Assembly (NCBI GenBank): GCA_027596075.1
Contig: JADGJC010000006.1
Coordinates: forward strand, 309,889 to 373,888
Length of the DNA stretch: 64,000 bases
Origin: Rhizophlyctis rosea
Taxonomy: Eukaryota; Chytridiomycota; Chytridiomycetes; Rhizophlyctidales; Rhizophlyctidaceae
Direction of reading: 5' to 3'
The notes below the pieces were generated by a model. That model was not told where the DNA came from and did no database searches. It saw only the letters and a list, made by a program, of their open reading frames with translations. Of the stretch, positions 36,093 to 48,627 are shown one piece after another; the stretch's first letter is position 1; each line of letters starts with the position of its first letter. The position numbers and the translations under genes were made by a program.

Positions 36093-36559
36093 TCATCACA
36101 AAGTAGACGCAAGCGGGCAGGAAGGTGAATCTCAAGACATTTGTACATATCTTCAAGAAATAGATTTTGCTTTAGATAATGGATGTCGATGGTTCATGAC
36201 TCATATGACATTCCATTGACATGTGGGAAGCAAATCGTATCAATGCAAAGAATTTAGCGTTCCTCGAACAAACTAGCAAGGGGGAACTTGCTCGGAAGAA
36301 CTCAATGAAAGATGGGTATATATTGACATGCCGAGCTGTAAATGTACACGCTCCAACAAGAAAGCTGATTCCAAATCACTCCCCTCCGTGCCCACGAATG
36401 TAACGCCTCCTTCCGTCTAATCTCATCCTGCACCAACCAACAAGATATGTAAAAGTCAGTAAGCAAAAAACACAATGGCTCTCAAGTAATGCTATGCTAA
36501 AGTATCTCCTATCAAAGGAACGAAAAAACACAACCCTTCCATCTATGGGTAAGAAATTT
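36093..36559. other. Intergenic between convergent genes, no gene seen
   Basis: 3' ends of the methyltransferase gene (plus) and the MFSD6-like gene (minus) face each other. Nothing else was recognised. Confidence 0.45.
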
Positions 36560-38666
36560 CTAAATACCCATTCCACCCATACTGTGGTTGCGCGCCATGG
36601 CCTCCAGGGCGTGAGCCGCCGCAACGGAAGCCCGTCTGGACATGGACACAGGGGGACGAGCTTCTTCAACTTCTTCGTCTGCCAAGAACCCTTGGATGCC
36701 AGCTTGTGCAACTTCAACGTCCAGGAGTTTTTCGCTTGCCTGCGTGATGGACAGAAACAAAAGCGAGATGAAGTCAGAAAATCGTACAAGACAATACATA
36801 ACACCCATGGAAGCACAGAAAACCTTCGCCCGCACCTGCTTGTCCAGTCGCTTCTCTGCCTCGGGAACACGCTGAGTCTTGACAGGTCTACGGCTTGGCA
36901 CCGCGGAGTAGATGATCAAGGAGAGGAGGATGACACCAGCGTGGCCGCGGAAAAGCCAGAGGGCGCCGAACTTATTGTAGATGATTCCACTTACGATGCT
37001 TCCAACGCCGGCGCCGAGCCCGCCGTAGAAGGCGCCGAGGATGCCCTTTTTGACGGCAGGGTGGAAGGGTCAGTTAGTTTTCGTGAGTGAGAGAGGACCG
37101 AAATTATTGATTGAGGGGCGTATTACCTGAGCCAAAAACTCCATGCCGCGAGGAGCGATTTCTACGGAATATGCAACAGCTGCTGCCCACAGTCCAGAGA
37201 ATACGGCACCTGTGAAGAAGGAACAGAGACCACCCACGTTGGAATAAGCAAATTCCCTTGTCGAGATGCAACCCCGGTTCATGCTTCTGGAAGGAGACTA
37301 GGCCTCACCATGCAACAGCTCAGGAACCAAGATAGCCCACATCATCGGACCAGGCTTCAGGCCAGTGTAAATAAGCACACGGGAAATGAGTGCAACATGG
37401 GCCATGATGATTGTATACCGCACACCGATTTTCTCCAAAATCTGGCGGGGGGGTGTGAGATCGTTGCGCATTAGAACACGTTCATACGATGTTGCATTCA
37501 ACGATGTTGCCTAAAGCGAATAAAAGACCATACCTGCTTAGAGAAGAAGAAGAATGGGAACTGCAACACCACCTGCGCTGGTCCCGTCAATCCCAAAAGC
37601 GTGGTAGGCGCATTGAGGGAATCCGTCATAAAGATCCAAAGGAAATTACTGACGCCAGAGATCACACCGCCCATGAGCGTCACCGCCATATAGAAAGCAA
37701 TCACATCGGGAGCCAGCAGCCACTTAAACGTCGGACCTTCAGGCGGTGGCGGTGGAATAATCAGCGTGCTCTTACGTCTCAACGAAGGCGGGTTGTTGAT
37801 AGCCGATGCTGCAATTGACACCCTCCTCTTTGGCTTCTCTACCGCACCCCCAGTGGCAGAAACCGCCGTCATGGGCAATGCCTCAGCCGTCCGGTCGGGG
37901 TCGTAATCTTCCTCGACGCTTTTGAGGATTTTGCTCGCTTGTTTTTGGATGCCGGATTTAGCGGCGGGGTCGTTTTTCGAAGCATCTTTGGGCTTGTCGG
38001 CGCGTCGCGGTCGGGAGACGATGAGCATGAGGATGATGAACATGGCGGTGAAGATGGAGTGGGCGACGAAGGCTACTTTGAGGTTGCCACCCATTGCTTG
38101 GATGAGCATTCCCAGTGCAAATGTGCAGATTCCGCAGGAGAGCGATCCGAAGAGACGTTGTTGGCCGTATCTATTCGGAGAAGCTATCATGTCAGATAAG
38201 GCTTCCCGAATAATGAGAAAGAACAGCGCCTCCCATAGCGCACACATACAAAAATCATCAAGCCATTGAAGTATACTTACAGATCCCTCTCATCCCCCAA
38301 CATATTCAACGTCAGCACATCCATCAAACTCCCCACCGGCGCGCTGACAAAGGCATACAATACAATAACTCCACACGTTGAACCAAATGTCAATGGCACT
38401 GATACCAAAATCCACAACACTGCACTCAAGGCTACCATGCACATCGCTTGCACTAGTTTAGGTCGGCCTGAGATGTCAGCGATGAAGCTCAGGAGTGGGC
38501 CCGCGATGATGGCAACGAAGGGAGGGATGCAGGCCAGAACTCCCACATCCGCGGATGTGAATCCGAGATATGTTTTGTAGACTAGTCCGAGGTAGGGTGG
38601 AGCGCTGCATTGGGAGAGGTAGAGGGTGAAGTTGAGGATTTTGGGGATCAAATGGAGGTTTGGCAT
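36560..38666 (-). CDS. MFSD6-like major facilitator (MFS_1-like) transporter
   Basis: Exons (minus) 38281-38666, 37534-38170, 37309-37441, 37127-37209, 36836-37045, 36560-36739; 542 residues. Hydrophobic helices run through both halves (VGVLACIPPFVAIIAGPLLS, FALGMLIQAMGGNLKVAFVA, FYMAVTLMGGVISGVSNFLW). The first loop has FIADISGRPKLVQ in the place of the MFS motif-A loop. The central cytosolic loop (about residues 185-280) is long, charged and Ser/Pro-rich. The helix pair around GILGAFYGGLGAGVGS matches the late MFSD6-type helices and fixes an unusual acceptor (CAAAAAG) at 37046. The substrate is unknown; relatives in fungi and animals are poorly characterised. The C-terminus is a soluble Ala/Met-rich tail. 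Confidence 0.85.
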
Positions 38667-40178
38667 GATGGGTGTTTTGGGTGGGTAGGTTTAGGAAGCG
38701 GGTATGGGAATGGAACCGTTGCTCTTGCGTCCACCACTGCGTCCTATGCAGCAGGAGAAAAATGACCGTTATCTCCGATGTTCTAATCCTCAATTCTGCT
38801 TGACCAGCAAACTTGGATGAAGGAAAGAGAAAGAAGTCTGAAGTGAGAAGCAATTGTCAGAAAAGAACGATGAGAACCGAGTGTAGAAATGTTTATCGCA
38901 ACAAACGGAGCGTTTCAAGGATCATTGAGTGTGATAGAAGCTTCACCCGGTGGAATCTCTCGGGACCAATTCAAAATCATGTCCCTTCGAGTGACGAAAC
39001 CCACACGCACATGTCAGTCGGCATTGACACATAACATCGAAACACATACGCGTCCCGACGATTTGAGTCATTGCGTATACGTCCTAACCCTGTCGGAGGG
39101 CAAGACTGATGTTGATTTTTGAGGGTCTTGCGATCCAGTCCACAACAATGTAGAACTAGAGAACGGTTCGCTTGGAGCTGATGCCCTCCTCGCTGTGTAG
39201 CGATGAGCGCGATATCATGATTGGGTTGTTGCGGTGGTGTCTTCCTTGATTCATGAAGGCTTTGAATTGCGGCACTCAAGATAAAATCTTGAGGGTAGGA
39301 GCATAGAAGCTTCTGTCGAATCGATCATTGAGCCTTTGACCTTTGTCGGAGGTGATTAACATGTGAAGAACCATAACGGCATTGCCTGGCGATGAAGGAC
39401 ATATGAGCAGCAGAGGTCATATATGAATCATTCAGGAATCAATACACACTTCAATGCTGCAGTCATCATTTGAAGCAATGAATGTGACTTCCGCCATGAA
39501 TCCGTCTTGATCTTGCATTTTCACCCCAGAATTCGAAAAGCGCTTTCACAGAAGGACGGTGTTACACATCCTTCAAATTGTATAAGCATTGGCTGTAAGT
39601 ATATTCTTTCGTCCCACCTACTGTTCTGGCAATGCAACGTTTGGGCCTTGCAGAGATTGCGGAGGTCGTGTAGACCCTTATGCGCCAGGGTCCAAACCTG
39701 GGTAAATGTGGCTGAGGAAACGCGCTTTCCCACCTGCCATAAACAATGGGTCTGCCGCTATTTTTTCTTCATTGTTATCCTCTAGTCGAGACAGACAAAA
39801 GCAGAATGCATAATAGCATCCCATGGATTTTGGAGCAGTAGATTCCGAGGCGCAAGCACAACGCGTCATAACTGCTGGGTTGCAGGTGAAGTCATCATTC
39901 ATCCGACATGGTGGTGTAGCATTTCTAGTTGAGATGGGTGAAGTGCCTGCCGAGTTGGGCGCAGTACTTAAGTCATGTAGAGACGGAATCGGATTCGCCT
40001 GGCTAACCGGGTCGGAAATCCGCATTCGTGCCGCTATCTATACGGAAGGCAGTGACACCAGCGTGGGACCAATTTGCCATTACGGCTGGCGACCGACTGC
40101 AAAAGAGGAGCGTACAGAATAATCCAGGGTATCATTTTAGTTATCTATGAAGGCATCCAAAACTCATCCTTTACACCA
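38667..40178. other. Long intergenic region, no convincing gene
   Basis: Contains ORFs up to 115 codons (39678-40025 minus, 39823-40122 plus) that are antisense to each other and without motif. A T-arm-like hairpin at 39685-39701 is isolated. Confidence 0.45.
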
Positions 40179-41964
40179 TCAATGCTTCTCCTTTTCCAAC
40201 CAATCTCCAAAGGACTCCCGATTCTTCTCATCGTCCTCACTCGGCTTGCTTTCCCTAAACTTGTCTTTGCCATTGTGTAGGGTGGCTTCAACACGTCGGC
40301 CGGCAAAGAAACGCCCGTTCATTTTCTGAAAATGTACATGTCAGTTAATATACTCCACCTTCCACGTCTTGATGCGCGGTAACTGTGGCTTACCTTCATG
40401 CACAGCACTGCGGACTCAGGCTCTTTGAACCGAACCGTCATGATTCCATCTTCTTCCAACTGGGTAGAGGCTGATAAGTGGACGGGTCTTCTTTCACATT
40501 TGTAAGTCGACAATACTTACATCGTACAGATTCACATTTGTCACCTCCCCGAGCTTCTCGCATTCGTCCCGAACTTCAGCTTTCAGGTCAATAAGCAAAG
40601 TGGGGTCCTCCTGATTGCCATGAGGTAAGCAACGAAGCTCACCGCAGAACTGGCCAAATTAGACAACATACCTCTAATTCCTGAAATGTGAACATACGCT
40701 TCAACACGACAATTTTCGAGAATTGAGTCGACTTCCTGGGCGCCCCTTCTTCGTACCATTCAAACTGCCTGTGAGAGACATTCTCAATCAGACCAACTTC
40801 TTTATGTGCTCGAACAAATGCTGGTATATGACAAAAATCCTTACTTTTCGATCTGTTGCTTCTTCTTTTGCAGTGTTTTCTTGTCCAACTTTGGCTTAGC
40901 TGAATTATTGCTGTTTGAGTCTCCTTCGCCTGGAGGCGGTTTCGGCTTCTCCTTGAATTCCGCCTAAAAGCATGCAAAGTTGAGTTCCCGACCCACGACA
41001 CATGAAAGTGAAATTCCGCTCAACTGGTTGCACGGTGATCTTCGACGGTTGGCCCAAACGAAAGTCTTGATCATTCATCACATTGCATGCGAGTTCTACG
41101 GACTCTTCTTTGTAATATGTCACGAGCGCATCCCCTTTGAGCTGACCATCCGCGTTTTTGTAAAGTTTGATTCGGGGTTTGTCTGATGGATGATAACATA
41201 GTCAGTAAAGCGGTTGTACAAGCGCCGCAATATCAACACCCACTTGTTGTTAAATCAACGTTCAAAACTCCATATGTTTTGAACACATCGTGGACTTCCT
41301 CTTCCGTTGTGTCCAAAGGCAAACCAGTCACATACACGGAAGTGATTGGTCGGGGCTTGGGCTCCGTTTTCGGTTTTTTTGGTTTGGGCTAATAAGACAA
41401 TAAGGGTAAGCGGAAATGCAAGTAGGTGTCGTGGGACGTGCAAACGTACCTCGTCATACGTGTATACTTTTTCCTTCTTCCTTTTGCCCTTCCTTTCAAA
41501 AGCTGGTACCGGCGCCTGCAATATGTGTTAAACGAATGAAACGGCCCACAACTGGAGAACAGTATCAACTAACCGTTTCGTCCACACCTTCGACGGAATA
41601 CACCGACTGCTGCAACCCTATCAAATTCTCGTCATACTAAGGGATTGTTATTCAGCAGTCCAGCAAAGTGGTGACATGAAAGGTGTATCTTTACATACCA
41701 TGGGAAACCAAGCGTTCTTTTCGGGGTCCCACTCGTAAGATATTCCATCAGCACCTGGGTGGCCAGTCGTTTAATAATATTAATGCGTGGGAAGGGCGCA
41801 GTGGCACAGGTTGACATACCCTTGGAAACGTACTTCCCCGTCTCCTCTACAAACTCAATTTGACTGCCGTCCCCGGCAGGTCCTCCAAAGGCTGCAGCCT
41901 CAGAAGATTCTGCTGACGCAGGAGTCACGTCGGCCGTATTTGGTGGTTCTTTTATCTCTTCCAT
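40179..41964 (-). CDS. CUS2: HTATSF1/CUS2-type U2 snRNP splicing factor
   Basis: Eleven exons (minus): 41820-41964, 41699-41754, 41574-41636, 41450-41515, 41244-41388, 41025-41182, 40845-40963, 40672-40768, 40521-40610, 40394-40459, 40179-40325; 383 residues. The N-terminal block YEWDPEKNAWFPM is typical of the family. RRM1 (about 125-205) has VYVTGLPLDTTEEEV and GDALVTYYKEESVELA. A basic coiled linker follows (KKTLQKKKQQIEKQFEWYEE). The second domain (about 265-350) is a UHM-like RRM with IVVLKRMFTFQELEE, GEVTNVNLYD and a final KMNGRFFAGRRVEA. CUS2/TAT-SF1 holds U2 snRNP in its early form by binding the UHM ligand of SF3b1. Two donors are atypical (GTTAGT after 41574, GTTGAG after 41025). 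Confidence 0.92.
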
Positions 41965-44528
41965 AACGCCTCAATGACTGCGATGGGATGGAGGGTTTGA
42001 GTGGACCTGGTGAAGGTTGGGTGGGCGACCTTTGGCTGCTACGCGTTTTGGTGGGCCAATTTGGTGACGCATGGTGACACGGCTCATTGAGATGGGGTCC
42101 ATTTCAGGGTTCATTACCAGGGCCCCTCTCGCTCTTCTCACTCTTCGTCCAATTTCCTTAGCTTCCTCATTGGATACAGGCACTAATTGTTCCGTACCAA
42201 ATTCTTTTCAAGTGACCTCATCAGCAGCATGTAATTCCGAGCTGATAATAGTTTGACAAATTTTGGTTCTCTGTCACGAATGAGCTCGAATGGCGAACTT
42301 GGTGAGGTTTGCGCGCTTTTGCGCTATGCCGACCTGTCTTCTATCTTTACTTTTCCCTCAGATCACATCTCTGTTGAGAAAGGTATCTCATGTTCAACAA
42401 CCCATGTATTGCTCTCTGTCAACTCGTATGACAGAATATTGATGACAGCAGTATGGCCATTATACCACATTGTTTTTTACTCTACAAAGCCGCTTGCAGA
42501 CGAGTGCCGTGGGAGTAGTGGCCAGATACTCAACTTCTGCTGAGGTAGCCCACCTACATGTTGTAAATCTCATGTCAAGTTTACAAGTACTGGGACAATG
42601 TCACACTGAAATGCGTTGACTAATGCTAACCCTCAACCTGAGGAATATGTTGCCCATAAAATCAGCAATCGCACGAGGCAGTTACCGCGGCTACCACTGA
42701 GCTTGAACTGCCCATTGAGAACACCGCAGATCCAATTGAATGTATCTGCATAGAATATGGTCAAGATGGTCAAAATGTCATGCCCCACGCTCTTCGTTTC
42801 ATTAAGCTCACTGGGTTCACGGTGGTAGACGTGGCCTTCGACTTAGTCGCCTTTCACCTCCTATATTGAGCAGCAAAATGAAAGGTTGCTCTAAACGTTT
42901 AGACTTTTGTCGACGCGTCGGATGGGGAACAGCCGAAAAGCTGGAAGATGTGGCGCATTTTGTTTACAGCTTCAGTTCTGAGGGTCCATATAAACTTAAG
43001 ACTTTAGCCATTCACATGTCGAAACTCGTCCGAATGTTTGAACCATCTAAGATTTCGGTTTGAACTTGGAATGAAAACTATTGAATGAATAACAGGCAAA
43101 TCTCATGCGTAACCTGGAGAGCAAAACGATTTTCTGCAGCTGTGGGGCCTCCAGCATCCACCTCACTCCCCGGAATGCTCACTTTTCCGTGCCGAACTTT
43201 GGGGGCAGACCACGTAAAATAGAACATGCACACATGGACTCTAGCAAATCCGCCTGTGATTGCAAATGGCAGATAGGGTCCTAGGGATTTGTGGTCTAGA
43301 GGGTGTGGAACTGTCCTGGGTTGCAAGTTACACATGACGTCATTAAATGCAGCTGCTGGCCCCGCTGGGAGCCGCCAGAACCTGACACACAGCATTTAAA
43401 TGTCAACCCCAGCATCTTCTGACAATTGTCTGTCCAGCGGCAAAGGGTAAGGACTGACCATTGTCTGCCTTTGAAGTTGCAACAATCGACGGACGGCATA
43501 CCGCGAATCCATCAAATTAATATTAAATCTGCTTATGTGAGCAAACATACCAGACCAGCATCATGCAATTTGGAACAAACGATCGCAATCGGAGCCACGT
43601 AAGCCACCATCAATGACCGGATAAAATTATATCCCCACGGACAGCATGATGACATTGCCCACGGAGCTGTCGCAAACCACGTGACTTGGCCGGTAAATCC
43701 ATTTATTTGTAATGCACAGCCAGCCATGGGCGGAAAATTGTGCGATCATTTAGTGGCACAGTTACGTCGTTCTTGAACGCTGAAAGTCTTCCCCTGATGA
43801 CAGGAGAATGGGGCCAATCACTTTCCGCTTCCACCAAGACCGACAGGTTCCACACTGCCGTTTCTGACCCCTTCGCCCGTCCGAAACAAGCTGAAACAGT
43901 TGGACCCTCCCGTCTCATGCGGATTTACTCTCAGCCAGATGAAAAGGCAACGATTCGGTGAAGCCAGGAGTTGCCGATGAGGGTCCTTTCAGATTGAGCT
44001 GGTTTGGCCCTCGTCCGATAACGGCTTCTTTTCGAGCCAAACGCAGTCGTCATCCAGTCTGAATCTGTTGTGATGATACCGACACAATGGAAGATTATGA
44101 ATTTTGCCCATTCGTGATGTTTATTGCAAGAGGCTTCTATGTTCGATATGGGCAATGCACTGTGTCTGAACATTGTTTATGCATTCTTGCACGTGGAGAA
44201 AGGGCCGCTGCCGGCGAGTTTGGCAGTTTGCGCAGGGAAGCTCCGTGCGGAAGAAGACGGCGGGCATCTTTTGGATCCAGGCGGCGATTCCTTCTCAATA
44301 TTTTTGGCGGATCCGCCTGCGTCCGCATTCTTCATGAACTTTGTGATCAAGGTTGTGCAATTGAAGCAATTTTTCCAATCCGCCTCCACCAATACATATA
44401 TAATTATCCCCAACGACGTCGTTCCGCTGTCACTTATAACACATTGCTGTCCAAGAAACTTGAACTGTGGGCATTGTCGTCGATCAACATCACTGCTATC
44501 TTCAATTCAATCTTTGAGCAGACTCGCA
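41965..44528. other. Long intergenic region between divergent genes
   Basis: Upstream of the splicing-factor gene and of the lactone oxidase gene. ORFs here are short and antisense to one another. It holds the second half of the exact 19-bp repeat (42820-42838) and a possible diverged inverted-repeat arm (44004-44038). No RNA gene was recognised. Confidence 0.45.
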
Positions 44529-46337
44529 ATGCTTACAGTGCATCCAATACCCACTCCATCGACTGGAGACCGTCCTTTCAAGGGCAGACGCCCCCGCCCT
44601 AGTCGCACCCTTTCCAATCATTCCCTACAGCAAACCTTCCATCGTCATCGCCAGCATGCGGCACCATTATCAAACATCCTCACCACTCGCAGCCCAATCA
44701 GTTCCCCTCCATCACCATCATCATCAGAGTCTTCTGACACAGAAGCCAAGCCCAATGCCGCACCCTCATCATCATCCGAAGTCGTTCTCGGCCGCACCCA
44801 ATCCCACACCTCTGATCCTTCCATCCGCTACAACTGGTCCGGCATCCAACCTCTCGCTCGCAAATCCCAAATCCACTACCCTGACTCCATCGGATCTCTC
44901 CAACATCTTATTCGCGCATCCAAGAATGTCCGTGTCATCGGGTCCGGTCTTTCCTATGAACCGCTCATCGCTCTGCCGAAGGATGATTCATCAACGATGA
45001 TCTCCCTCTCCACACCCGCATTCCAAGGTCTGACTTGCTCAACAGAGACAACAGCCACATTCGGAGCAGGTACCACCGTCGACGAAGTCATCCGGATTTT
45101 GGGCGACATTGGTCGGATGATGCCTTGCAATCCTGGTGTCATTGGCATTCAAACCTTGGCGGGCGCGGTAGGGACGGGAACGCACGGTCAGGGCATGCGC
45201 CAAGCTAGTTATGCTGATGCCGTCGTCAGTCTCACCATTGTCCTGCCTTCTGGCGAAGTTGCTCGCATTGACCGCCAAGACTGCGAATATCCCCTTGACG
45301 CGTTCACTGTCTCGTTGGGATCTTTTGGTGTGACGGTGGAGATTGAGTTGGAAACAGTTCCGCGGCGGGTCTTTGAGGTCGAGAAACTCACGTTGGAGGT
45401 GGGGAATTTGGTTGATGAATACCAGAGGTGGAACGAGGAGAACGAGTTTGTGAAGGTGTGGTGGTTCCCGGAGACGGATAAGACCCATGCGTGGTTCGTG
45501 AATGAGGCGGGGAGGGAGGAGCGGGAACGGTTTTTGAGTGGGAGTCGGAAGGAGGCGATGGTTAGTCGGGAGGGGAGTAACGGGCTTCAGGAGACCATTC
45601 GTTTGTACACCTCGACGATGGCGGAGCAAACAAAGACGCAATTGGAAGAGGGAACGCCAGCGGCTGGAGGGGTCAGATTGCCACCCTCGCCACCACCTAC
45701 CCCGGAACCGGAGATGGAGAGGCGGAAGCGGGAGGAATATTTTCGGCCACAAAAGGACGACGCACCTCACATTCGGACAGTCACACGGTTCTTGGCAACT
45801 GAGTCATTGGTGGGATATGTAGAGCAGTTGTTGACGAAGGGTATCCCAGTGCCTCAAATCAATTGCGAGATTGCGGTCCCCATGTCCCATTTCCGGTGTG
45901 CGGTTCGGCGGTTGAGGGAGTGGCACGAGTCCACATCGTACAAGATGCACTACCCATTCATCTTCCGCGGTTGTGGCGGTAGCAAGGCGTGGTTGAGTGC
46001 CGGGTACGGGGATGAGCAGGTGGTTTGGATTGGGTTTTTGGTGTATGTAGCGCAGGACGGGACGGTCAAGGATGATGCATTCCAGATGATGAAGGAGGTT
46101 CAGGAGGTTTTGCGGGGATGTGGGGGTCGGCCGCATTGGGGAAAGCATATTGCTGGGAATGGGTTTTGGGATGAGGAGGGTGTGGAGGAGGACAGATGTA
46201 TGAGCAACGAGGAAAGCCGGGCAAGGAAGGTAGAGAGAACTGACCGGTTTAGGAGGTGGATGGATTTGAGAAACCAGGTCGATCCGGACGGGAAGTTTTT
46301 GGGAGATTGGGTCAAGGGCTTCATCAATGTCGATTGA
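44529..46337 (+). CDS. Aldonolactone oxidase family FAD enzyme (ALO1/GALDH-like)
   Basis: Intronless, 602 residues from ATG 44529; an upstream in-frame ATG at 44124 gives sequence unlike the family and was rejected. Residues 1-100 are low complexity. The FAD-binding PCMH-like domain (about 110-290) has NVRVIGSGLSYEPLI, then GVIGIQTLAGAVGTGTHGQG and LGSFGVTVEIEL. The C-terminal aldonolactone oxidase domain ends with RPHWGKHIAG and VDPDGKFLGDW. Fungal ALO1 oxidises D-arabinono-1,4-lactone to erythroascorbate in the outer mitochondrial membrane. The histidine that holds FAD covalently in ALO/GULO is Leu here, as in plant GALDH. A Pro/Glu-rich insert (about residues 370-420) splits the C-terminal domain. 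Confidence 0.85.
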   Translation: MLTVHPIPTPSTGDRPFKGRRPRPSRTLSNHSLQQTFHRHRQHAAPLSNILTTRSPISSPPSPSSSESSDTEAKPNAAPSSSSEVVLGRTQSHTSDPSIRYNWSGIQPLARKSQIHYPDSIGSLQHLIRASKNVRVIGSGLSYEPLIALPKDDSSTMISLSTPAFQGLTCSTETTATFGAGTTVDEVIRILGDIGRMMPCNPGVIGIQTLAGAVGTGTHGQGMRQASYADAVVSLTIVLPSGEVARIDRQDCEYPLDAFTVSLGSFGVTVEIELETVPRRVFEVEKLTLEVGNLVDEYQRWNEENEFVKVWWFPETDKTHAWFVNEAGREERERFLSGSRKEAMVSREGSNGLQETIRLYTSTMAEQTKTQLEEGTPAAGGVRLPPSPPPTPEPEMERRKREEYFRPQKDDAPHIRTVTRFLATESLVGYVEQLLTKGIPVPQINCEIAVPMSHFRCAVRRLREWHESTSYKMHYPFIFRGCGGSKAWLSAGYGDEQVVWIGFLVYVAQDGTVKDDAFQMMKEVQEVLRGCGGRPHWGKHIAGNGFWDEEGVEEDRCMSNEESRARKVERTDRFRRWMDLRNQVDPDGKFLGDWVKGFINVD

Positions 46338-47075
46338 ATGATTTGGAAGCCGGGCAAAATACATAGATGATACAAATGGCTCGGATTGTTTTTATGTCAC
46401 TTTATACACCACCGCTGCTAATCTTTGTAAATACGTAATATATGCTCTGATGATAATCAACATGTTTTTGTGTCTCATACTTCATCCGTCGGGTGACCAA
46501 TGCATGCCACTACCGCATTTCGTTAGTAAGCAACGGCCATCTCGCATATGCTGGTGGAGCTTCTTGTGTACGATTGTGTCTCCTCAGTTGTACTGCTTTC
46601 AATCGGCATCTCGCCTGCAGTAGCGGGGTTTCTTAACCTTTCTTTCGTGATCACTATTAGCCAATTTCTGAAAGTAACCGTAAGGACCATATGAAGACTG
46701 GCCTAGCCCGAATTCGGAGCGGGGATGTTGGGAGGTATCAGTAGAAAGTAGATGAGACTTTGCAGTAGTAACCAAGTAATGGGGCCGTAACAAAGTAGAA
46801 TATGCCCTTCACTTTCCGAAGTCGAATTTGCGCAGCATGATGCAGGTCCACATGGATCAGTGACCATGCCGTCCCCTTGCTGACAAAATTGATCTAAGCC
46901 GATGATGACTCATTTCATGATTGAGGTGGATGCCAATGTCATCAAGCGTTTTTGGTATGGAAGTGCTAAATTTAGATTTTGGGCATCATCGATCTCAAGT
47001 TGCGGACATTCCCACTCTACTCGGATAGCGCAAACACTTGATTCTTCCGAAAACTTGTGGTCCAGGTCGTCAACA
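46338..47075. other. Intergenic, no gene seen
   Basis: Between two plus-strand genes; only short ORFs. Nothing recognised. Confidence 0.4.
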
Positions 47076-48627
47076 ATGACTCGCTTTCGTTGGGCGCGTT
47101 CAATAGCGGGTCCGGGTACGCTTCAAGATGAACTTTCTGACACAAGTCAATTTGCTGTGTTTACTCAACTTGTTTCCCAGTCACCCGTCGAAACCATATC
47201 TTGGTTACACCTTCACGAAAGACTTCCACCGCACTCTATCTCACCACTCGGTCACAATCTACCTCACCTACCAGTTCAATTTCCGCACATTCCTTCCTAA
47301 CACAATCCAATGCAACCGACGCGTACGCACCTGTACCCACGCGGGGAGTGCTAGAACTCAGTGGACCTGACGCTGTGAAGTTTTTGCAGGGGTTATGTAC
47401 GAACCAAATGGCGAAGATTGAACGTGGAGGTGATGCAATCTACGCGGCTTTCTTGACACCACAGGTGTGAGTCTGTCCCTCCTCTTGTGGTTGGATTGAT
47501 ATCTTACTTGGATACCTTCCAGGGTCGAGTTCTTTACGACGTATTTATCCATCCGAAAAACAAAGGTTTCGAGTTTCCGCACCCCACTTTCCTCCTTGAT
47601 GTTGATTCTCGCGCCATCCCGGCATTGCAAGCCCACCTCAAAAAGTATCTCCTGCGCTCAAAGCTCACAGTCCAAGATGCCAGTAGTCGGTACCGCGTCT
47701 GGCAGGTTTGGGGTCCCTCAACTTCGCTGTTATGGACGCATTTTGTGCCGAAAGAGACAAAGGCGCTGCCACTGGGTGGTGCAGTGCCGAAGGACCGGTT
47801 TTGTGATGTTGGATGCAAAGATCCTAGACATCCGGACTTGGGTCTGAGAGTTGTGATGGAAACGGACGGAAAGAGTAAGTTATGTTTTGGCACAATTTTA
47901 CAACCTTTTACCTGACAAACAAAATATCGTGTGGTGTATGTAGTGCCATTACCATCGACGTTCATAGAAGCGTCTGCCGAGGACTACACGTTGCGACGAA
48001 TACTCAATGGGATTCCGGAAGGTGTGGATGACCTCTTTACGGGAGCATCTTTACCTTTGGAATCCAATCTGGATTACATGTCGGGAGTGGATTTTCGTAA
48101 GGGGTGTTATCTGGGCCAGGAACTCACCATTCGAACGTATCACACGGGCGTGACGCGAAAGCGAATAGTTCCAGTTCAATTCTACCAAGATGGGGAAAGG
48201 TGGGAGTATATTAGATGTGCACATTGGTCAAACACATGATCCTAACAGGTTTCTCTCCGGCAGCCCACCTGTTTCTCTCACTATCAACCGATCTTCTGCC
48301 CCTACTCTTCCCGCTTCTCAGTCCGACATTCGAACCGATTCCCCATCTAATTCCGCTGCCTCCGACGACAGCACGTCCTCACAAACAATGAAGGGCCATC
48401 GACGGACAGCAGGAGCGGCGGGCAAGTTCTGTTCGGGAATCTACAATGTGGGCTTGGCATTGATGCGGTTGGAATATGTTACAAGTCCGAAGAGCGATGC
48501 TCATGGGGCAGGAGGTGGACTAGGGGCAAATATGCAAATGGTGACGGAGAATGGAATGAAGGTGAAAGCATTTGCGCCGGAATGGTGGCCGCATGCTGTT
48601 GCAGTAGAGACTGAGACCGCATCATAA
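47076..48627 (+). CDS. IBA57: IBA57-type iron-sulfur cluster assembly protein (GCV-T fold)
   Basis: Exons 47076-47115, 47181-47464, 47523-47874, 47944-48199, 48249-48627; 436 residues. The joined first exons give a basic, Ser/Thr-rich N-terminus ([13 protein letters not shown] and on), a good mitochondrial presequence. Then comes the family start [20 protein letters not shown] and [17 protein letters not shown] across the 47465 intron. The diagnostic motif KGCYLGQEL is present (about residue 335); its Cys is the functional residue of IBA57/YgfZ proteins. The protein works with ISCA1/ISCA2 in the mitochondrial matrix to mature [4Fe-4S] proteins. A Ser/Thr-rich insert after residue 370 is not usual. 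Downstream neighbour Maf is on the same strand, 358 bp away. Confidence 0.92.

Noticed and set aside
39685..39701. tRNA T-arm
   Set aside because: A perfect 5-bp stem and 7-nt loop, but no matching acceptor, D or anticodon arms on either side.
39823..40122. Small gene of 99 codons
   Set aside because: Overlaps an equally long antisense ORF, has no family signature and no splice context.
44124..44528. N-terminal extension of the lactone oxidase
   Set aside because: In frame, but the sequence is unlike the family and the ATG at 44529 gives a more normal protein.
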